From Allolobophora icterica (lineage: Eukaryota > Annelida > Clitellata > Crassiclitellata > Lumbricidae), in assembly GCA_963556255.1 (NCBI GenBank), contig OY744610.1, positions 12,515,977 to 12,579,976 of the forward strand: DNA of 64,000 nucleotides, given 5' to 3'. Position numbers and translations under genes: made by a program. Every line of letters starts with the position of its first letter. The stretch's first letter is position 1. Positions 57,900 through 64,000 of the stretch are shown here, one piece after another. The notes beneath the pieces were generated by a model. The model did not search any database. It was given only the letters and a program-made list of their open reading frames with translations, and was not told where the DNA came from.

Positions 57900-60100
57900 C
57901 ATTTATAAGAGACACCAAACGTTTTCTAAGTATTGGAAACAAGGAATACATGCGACAAGTCTCTGCATCACATCGTCCTAGACACCGGTCTATTGGGAAC
58001 TGTCAATGACAACTCTCTTCGTCATGTCGACTAGGCACCTGTCCATTGAACAACTCGTCTTCCCACTGTCACGTTTATCTCACTCCATTTCCGTGCAGGG
58101 CATACCTGCCTCACACGTATTTTGTCATGCACCACATTTACGGATAAGTTTCATTACCCGTCCTCTGTGTTGGCAATTGTCGACCAACACAGTGATAAAT
58201 TCTGCTTCGGAAGATACGATAAGGGTCTCCATGGCACTCTGATAGTGAAGGTCCTCCCTCTATAACCTTCCTATCTACACCCAGAACTTTGTTCCAACCT
58301 ACGCACGAGGGGGCCCATCCTCGCACTTCAGTCAGTTCTCAGAGCTGCGTGTTACGACAAGCAAATATGATTTATCTGGGTATCCGACTACCCGAACGTT
58401 CATGTATCACTTTCTTGGTCTGATTTATTCTACCGTTTCGTACCTGGGTCTCACGTACTCTTCACCTAGGGATCTGGCACGCTGTATCTTCTCGTTGCGG
58501 CGTATCCCTACCCGGTTTACATAACCCTTTATACGGTTGTGTTTTCCCGGGAGCTCACAGACTCGTTGGCTTCGTTTCTCGGTACTCACAATCGATTCTG
58601 CTAATGGTATCTGTGGGTAAATATCCGTAACTTTACCCCGTTATTGCACACAGACCTGTGTATCTTTTCACCGTGGGAACTTTCCCGAACACCGGAACAG
58701 ACAACGGTCGGATCGTCCGGTTGGTCTCCCGGACGGATATTTGCCGGTAAACCGCGGGAGTAACTATGACCGCAAAACAGCCAAACCCGGATACCGCGTA
58801 TTTAGATTCACGGGATGTTCCCCGATGTTATCGAACAGTTTCAACAAGATCGTTCCGGTACTTCACCGGATGTCACCAGCGGAATGTTTCTCCGCACTTT
58901 ACCGATACAGACCTGTGTTTTCTATATCTCGGACGATCGGTCTCTCCCCGAGGTTTACTCAGCCTGTTAAACTTCCACAATCGGGATTCAGACCGGCTCG
59001 CGATCTAACGGCAGGGTGGGCCCCAAACCTGTCGAATCGGCGGTCAATCCAATACCCAAGAGTGATTAGTTTTTGCTGTAACTCGGGATCGCACTGCTCA
59101 GCTTGTATGGACGATACTTTAACTGAGTTATCACCACCGGGTCTTTGCCCGTGTATTTCTGACGGTCCACCACCGGTCTTTGACCGTGTATCTCAAACGG
59201 TCAACAGCGCGGTCTTTCCGCGTGTATCTCAAACGGCCACTACCGGGTCCTTACCCGTGAATATCAAACGGTCAACTGCGGAGCCTTGCCCGTGTATCTC
59301 TGACGGTCCACCACCGGTCTTTGACCGTGTATCTCAAACGGTCAACAGCGCGGTCTTTCCGCGTGTATCTCTGACGGCTACCACCGGGTCTTTGCCCGTT
59401 TATATCCGACGGTCAACACCGGGTCTTTGCCCGCGTATCTCCGGGTCTTTGCCCGTGTATCTCAAACGGTCAACAGCGGGGCCTTTCCGCGTATATATAT
59501 CGGACGGTCACCAGCGCGGTCTTTCCGCGTGTGTATCGAAATGTCACCTCACGGGATCTTTTCCCGTCTTTATCGAACGGCCACCGACTGGGGCTGCTTC
59601 CCAGTCTTTGTCGAACAGTCACCAGCGAACCAGACACCGACGGGACCTTTCCCGTCTATCTATCGAACGGAACCGCCGGAGTCGCCTTCTCCGGACTTTA
59701 CCGATACAGACCTGTGAGCCTTTATTTCTCACGATCGGTCTTTCTCCCGTATATATCAAACCAGACATCCATCGGTCTTTCCAGTATATATCGAAACGAA
59801 CATCAACGGGGTCTGCTTCCCCGTCTTTTGATACAGACCTGTTTATCTGCGGGGTCCTTCCCCTCTTTACCGATCGGCCACCGACTGGATCTGCTTCCCA
59901 GTCTTTATCGAACGGAACCACCGGGGTCTTGCCCCGTCTTTATCGAACGTCACCAACGGAGTCTGCTTCCCCGTACTTTCGAACGGAATCAACCTGGTAA
60001 CTCTCCCCGTACACGTCGAGCGGTCACCAACGACGGGGTCTTCTTCCCCGAATCAGCCTTCCACGATCGGACTCAGTACTTTTCGCGATCTACAACAGAG
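57900..60100 (+). repeat. Tandem array of 35-40-base units, each a small hairpin with covarying stems
   Basis: The clearest part is 59130-60050. A unit is a GC stem, a T-rich loop (TCTTT, TCTGCTT and similar), the complementary stem, then a linker such as TATCTCAAACGGTCAACA or TTATCGAACGGCCACC. Early units are spaced 35-36 bases. Stems differ between units yet stay paired: CGGG/CCCG (59138), CGGT/ACCG (59174), CGCGG/CCGCG (59208), CGGGT/ACCCG (59244), ACGGGA/TCCCGT (59551), GACTGGG/CCCAGTC (59586), GACGGGA/TCCCGTC (59639), CCGGAG/CTCCGG (59676), ACGGGG/CCCCGT (59806), GACTGG/CCAGTC (59883), CGGGG/CCCCG (59922 and 60034). GATACAGACCTGT recurs near 58905, 59702 and 59830. More degenerate units extend left to about 57900. 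The 419- and 218-codon frames here are not taken as genes. Confidence 0.8.
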
Positions 60101-61795
60101 TGGGCCCTTACTCCGTTGGATCGACGCTTTGCCAGCACTGGTCAGACCGCCTTTGGAGCGGCTGTCACTCGGGAGCGCACTGATTAGCCGGTAACCAACG
60201 ACACTAAAGAACCGTATCGCTGTATATGCAGAGTGCACACATCGCCACTCTACAATATAGGCAAAACACCGTGAGGCAGCCTGTACTTATCCCTCGCCAC
60301 ACTATACCGTGGCTTGTTCCTTATATACTAGCCTACGCACACCTTCTCAAATACAGGTGTCTAAGGTATTGAAATCAAACAATGCTATTAAGCGACGCCC
60401 TAGCTTTAGGCCTTATTTATTGGACCTGAAAGCGTGTAATATTATACGAATTAATAATCAAACTCGCTTAAATGGTAAAAATAAGCTAAAACTCAAATAT
60501 TTGCTATTATTATATCACGTTAGCGCTACCATTTACGCATCGGGCGCTGATGCATTATGTCTCCGTAAAGCGCGTCAACAACACAGCTATTATCGATAAA
60601 ACCTACATTCATGCCTTGCGGCCTGTCTGCCACACAAGTAGGCTAAACATTGTGAGCTGAAAAAATGATGCGTACATGAGTGTCATTTTGCCACATCATG
60701 GATGGGCTTAGGCTGAAGACCATGCGAACGGAGAACTCTTAATGTGTATAGTGATGAAGCGCAGGAGGAGAGAACCCCGTCAAGGTCGCTGGCCATGTTG
60801 ATTCGTTGAAGTCCAATCTGATGGTTATACCTAGCACTTTCATAGAGCCCACCCGCTCTGCCCCTGGAATTATCTGGGGGACAGTCCCTGCCTTCTATCC
60901 GTTACTATGATGTGTTTTTAACCTGCTGGTCTATTTCCTAATTGTGAAGTTTTGGCTTGTAGAAATTTGTGCAATGTGCCTGCTTTAGCCTTTAAATGAA
61001 CAATAATACAGAGTTTTTGCAAGGCACATCCCGGTCACATTCAGCCATAATGACTACACAGGACCTTACACTGCCAGTGCCAATAGGAAGATCAGGGCAA
61101 GAGCTGTCCAACCATCCTTATATATAGCGTGTACTCACCTCTAGAGACCGTATACTCACCTCACAAAATATTTATATTTATTTATATTAAAATCCTGTAG
61201 CGTATGCTCACAAAATACTATAGTCAGTATAGTGTATACTCACCTCTAATTTGTTTCGGAAAACTAAACGGTAGCGTATAGGCCTACTCACCTCTAATTT
61301 TACCACTGCAGCCCTGCCGAGTAGCGTAGCCTATATGTAATTATTCTGTTTCAGCCATCTAGTGACCTACTAACTACCCCAACATCACATTACAACCCAG
61401 TTGCAATCTTTCTAGCCAATTACACAGTGGTTCATCTTAAGCGCTGGTCCATCTTTTGCAACTTTCCCACAAATCGCGGAAAAATATGCTGCCCCGTGCG
61501 GTTTGGCGAAATATCGGCCTTAACCCTCAAACTCGTCACCTCCCGACCAAATCTGTCTCTGCAGAAAATTTCCGTCACCGTTGTTTGAGGTGAAAATAAT
61601 TTTCGTTCGCATGCATCGACGCACGACGCAGCGTCCAATCTGTTGCTAGATATTCATCTGCTCGACCGATGGTTGCGACGCCTGGTGAACGGCAATGCTA
61701 GAAGATGCATTTACTATTGCAACACGATAAACAGTCTAAAGGATAACTGTTGAAAACATATGTTGTATAAAAATAACATATTTAAACAGTATATC
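60101..61795. other. Unannotated region with the dispersed GTATACTCACCTC motif
   Basis: 61120-61330 has about five copies of GTATACTCACCTC or close variants, related to 13655-13740. A 68-codon minus-strand frame at 61432-61638 looks protein-like but has no recognised domain, splice context or start support. Confidence 0.4.
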
Positions 61796-62272
61796 TGTCA
61801 ACCCAAACCTTCCGTTGACAATCCTTCTGATTAAATCCTTGTTCTCTTCGTACTTAACGCCTATTTAACGTTCACCTTTTGAACACTAATTCTACGTATA
61901 AGTATAACCTGAATTAATCAGCAACACAGTTTAATATCTTTTCAGTTTAATAAGAAACAAACAGACAGAACTCAATTCGATTACAACTCAACTAGTCAGC
62001 CACACTACTACAGCGAACACACTCGAATTCAAACTTCTCTAGTCAGCATAATTCTTCGCGCCTCTTGACACACCTGTCTTCTGTGCGCCTAAGTGAAACC
62101 TAATAATATACATATAGCGCGCCGCAGCCGAGATTGGCCGGCCGCGCGTGTCACTAAGACTAAACGTTATACATCTATCATATATACATATACACGTGAA
62201 ACTAAAGTAAGCGCACTAAATATATACGCCAATATCTCGCACTGCAAGACTGTACACAAAACTCAGTTCACA
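61796..62272 (-). mobile_element. 3' LTR of the Gmr1-like Ty3/gypsy element
   Basis: On the minus strand it starts TGTGAACTGAG and ends GTTTGGGTTGACA, giving TG...CA ends with a 7-base inverted repeat with one mismatch. A purine-rich tract AAAAAGGAAGGAGG (62277-62290) sits immediately upstream, the expected primer for plus-strand synthesis. A TATA-like TATATGTATA is near 62110, and ATTAAA poly(A)-type signals lie downstream. The partner 5' LTR would be beyond 64000. Confidence 0.75.
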
Positions 62273-62388
62273 TTACCTCCTTCCTTTTTCTGGAATAGAG
62301 CAAATTAAATTTCAAAATTTGCGAAATTACCAAAATACATGAAACATACATATATATCTAACTAATTAATAAACAGTCTTACGATTAC

Positions 62389-63711
62389 TTATAACCTTGA
62401 CAAACAATCAGCAATAACATTCAATCTGCCCTTCTTGTACTTCACCTCAACATCAAAAGTTTGTAAGGCTAACGCCCAACGCACAAGTTTAGCAGACTTA
62501 GACATTGACTCAGTCAAATATGTAAGAGGATTGTGATCAGTAAAAATGAAAATTTTTGATCCAATTATAATTTCTTTTAACTTGTTAAGAGCCCAAACAA
62601 TAGCATAGGCTTCCTTTTCCACAGTAGCCCATCTCTTCTGGGTATCAGTTAACTTCTGACTGATAAATGACACAGGGCGTTCTATTCCCTTGTCGTCCAT
62701 CTGTGTTAAAACAGCACCGACTGCAAAGTCACTACTATCGCAGTACAAATTGAATGGTTTTCCCACTTCAAAAACATATAACACTACTTTGGATCGCACA
62801 GCCTCTTTAAGTAAATCAAATGCTTGCTGATGTTCAACAGTCCAATCAATCTTATCAGAAACACGTTTACTAGTTAAATCAGATAAAGGTTTCGCAATCT
62901 GTGCAAAGTCCTTAATAAACTGTCTGTAATAATTAAAAAATCCAAGCAGTTGCTTAACTTGCTTCTTAGTTTCTGCTATCTTCAAATTAGTCAAACTTTC
63001 AATTCTGTCTGGATTCATCTTTATCTTACCAGACCCAACCACATGACCGATAAACCTTACCTCACTCTTACCAAATATGCATTTTTTCAAATTCAAAGTA
63101 ACGTTATGCAATCTCATTTGCATCAAAAATGCATCTAGATGCTGTAAGTGAACTTTCCAACTGTCAGAATGCACAGCAATGTCATCAACATACGGTTCTG
63201 CAAAGTCATTTATAGGCTGTAAAACTAAATTTATCGCCTTAACAAAAGTTCGGCCTGAATTTATCATTCCAAAAGGAACACGAGTAAATTCATACAGTCC
63301 ATTATGTGTTACAAAAGCTGTCTTCCATTGATCAGATTGTTTTACAGGACAAGTCCAATAAGCACTTCGACAGTCCAAAATAGAAATCACATTAGACTTT
63401 CCAACTTTGTTCAAAACGTCTCTGACAATCGGCATCGGATATTTACAATCCACTGTGAATGAGTTAATGTATCTGTAGTCACAGGCAAGTCTTAAAGATC
63501 CGTCTTTCTTTTTAACAATAACCAAAGGGCTTGCCATTCTACTCGATGATGGTTTAATAATGTTTGTTTTTAACATTTCTTTGATCTGACGTTCCACTTC
63601 TGATCGATAAATCAAAGGAATTCGATATGCTGCAAATTCCTTTGTGCCTTGCTCTCTTGTTATACTGATTTGTGTATTGTAACTGCTTTTCTTGAGAGTA
63701 AAATTCTGCAA
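62389..63711 (-). CDS. Ty3/gypsy reverse transcriptase and RNase H (part of pol)
   Basis: A 440-codon open minus-strand stretch. RT: IIKPSSSRMASPLVIVKKKD, LACDYRYINSFT, VISILDCRSAYW (first catalytic Asp), VPFGMINS and YVDDIAVHSD (YVDD active site). Connection and thumb: GHVVGSGKIKMNPDRI and QLLGFFNYYRQFIKDF. RNase H: FNLYCDSSDFAVGAVL, WATVEKEAYAIVWALNKL and FTDHNPLTYL, then KKGRLNVIADCLSRL and stop. Only about 100 bases separate the stop from the polypurine tract, so no integrase can lie downstream of RNase H. The integrase remnant instead lies upstream. The methionine at 63711 is internal; the true reading began further upstream. RT and RNase H key residues look intact, but the join to the upstream part is out of frame. 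Confidence 0.9.
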   Translation of the reverse strand: MQNFTLKKSSYNTQISITREQGTKEFAAYRIPLIYRSEVERQIKEMLKTNIIKPSSSRMASPLVIVKKKDGSLRLACDYRYINSFTVDCKYPMPIVRDVLNKVGKSNVISILDCRSAYWTCPVKQSDQWKTAFVTHNGLYEFTRVPFGMINSGRTFVKAINLVLQPINDFAEPYVDDIAVHSDSWKVHLQHLDAFLMQMRLHNVTLNLKKCIFGKSEVRFIGHVVGSGKIKMNPDRIESLTNLKIAETKKQVKQLLGFFNYYRQFIKDFAQIAKPLSDLTSKRVSDKIDWTVEHQQAFDLLKEAVRSKVVLYVFEVGKPFNLYCDSSDFAVGAVLTQMDDKGIERPVSFISQKLTDTQKRWATVEKEAYAIVWALNKLKEIIIGSKIFIFTDHNPLTYLTESMSKSAKLVRWALALQTFDVEVKYKKGRLNVIADCLSRL

Positions 63712-64000
63712 ACAATAATGCTTTCTCCGTATTTTCTTTGAGTTCTTTCAAATGATTTTCGTGAAAAGGAATTATCTTGTGCCATTTCCTCGGATTGTCT
63801 ATTAGGTCCATTGTCATTCTCCTGAAGGCGACCTCTTCTCTTGAGACTGGAGTGATAGGCACTCTATCCATCACCAGACTCCTTGCCTTTAGTTGACACT
63901 TCTCGCAAGACTTACAAAATTTCACAATGTCTCTTCTCATCTTTGGCCATACAAAAGATAACTTTATTCGTTCTCTTGTTTTCTCTTCTCCTAGATGTCC
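63557..64000 (-). pseudogene. Integrase remnant (zinc-binding domain plus C-terminal scrap) upstream of RT
   Basis: From the window edge the minus strand reads GHLGEEKTRERI, FVWPKMRRDIVKFC and KSCEKCQ: the H..H/C..C zinc-binding domain of retroelement integrases, here entering from beyond 64000. It continues MDRVPITPV and FRRMTMDLI, the start of the catalytic core with its first Asp, then jumps after a deletion to QYNKRARHKGI, a motif near the integrase C-terminus. The frame differs from that of the RT. The DDE core is therefore mostly deleted. Integrase lying 5' of RT is the Gmr1-like arrangement. Confidence 0.75.

Noticed and set aside
61432..61638. Minus-strand 68-codon protein-like frame
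   Set aside because: No family, no splice context and no conserved neighbour; cannot be distinguished from chance in CpG-rich DNA.

Overview
The window looks like AT-rich nuclear DNA of an invertebrate animal. The evidence is spliced immunoglobulin-domain exons, a tandem cluster of intronless Mab-21/cGAS-like (cGLR) genes, CR1-like and RTE-like retroposon debris, tRNA-derived SINEs, hAT, piggyBac and Harbinger DNA transposons, and many long trinucleotide microsatellites. Expanded Mab-21-like families are typical of lancelets, molluscs, brachiopods and annelids. A Ty3/gypsy element with integrase ahead of reverse transcriptase resembles Gmr1-like elements, first described in deuterostomes. I cannot name the species. 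The octamer TAGGCCTA occurs 13 times, far above expectation.

Layout. 0.8-3.5 kb: two phase 1-1 Ig-domain exons of one minus-strand gene, with an RTE-like retroposon in the intron. 5.5-8.3 kb: a LINE 3' end, then a 2.4 kb DNA transposon holding a broken transposase-like gene. 8.4-15.2 kb: a hAT MITE, microsatellites, LINE 3' ends and a SINE with perfect target duplications. 16.2-36.4 kb: decayed Mab-21-like copy 1, a duplicated flank (block A), a LINE broken by two nested MITEs, Mab-21-like copy 2 with one nonsense codon, and a second duplicated flank (block B) split by a piggyBac-like element. 36.5-43.5 kb: a transposon-rich stretch with LINE pieces, a hAT element carrying nested insertions, an array of identical small hairpins, and a LINE split by a hAT MITE. 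43.5-49.3 kb: mostly empty. 49.4-52.3 kb: intact Mab-21-like copy 3 (958 aa), the only complete large cellular gene. 52.6-57.5 kb: microsatellites, LINE pieces and a piggyBac-like deletion derivative. 57.9-60.1 kb: a GC-rich tandem array of small hairpins whose stems change in a compensating way from unit to unit. 61.8-64.0 kb: the 3' LTR, RT-RNase H and integrase remnant of the Gmr1-like element, running off the right edge.

How it fits together. Three Mab-21-like copies lie in the same orientation with related flanks, so the cluster grew by duplication of segments containing gene plus flank. Copy 1 is the oldest and most decayed, copy 2 is nearly intact and copy 3 is intact. By family knowledge these are candidate nucleotide second-messenger synthases of innate immunity, but nothing here proves activity. 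The most unusual signals are the stem-covarying hairpin array at 58-60 kb and a family of piggyBac-like elements in which a changing palindrome keeps a fixed position relative to the ends.
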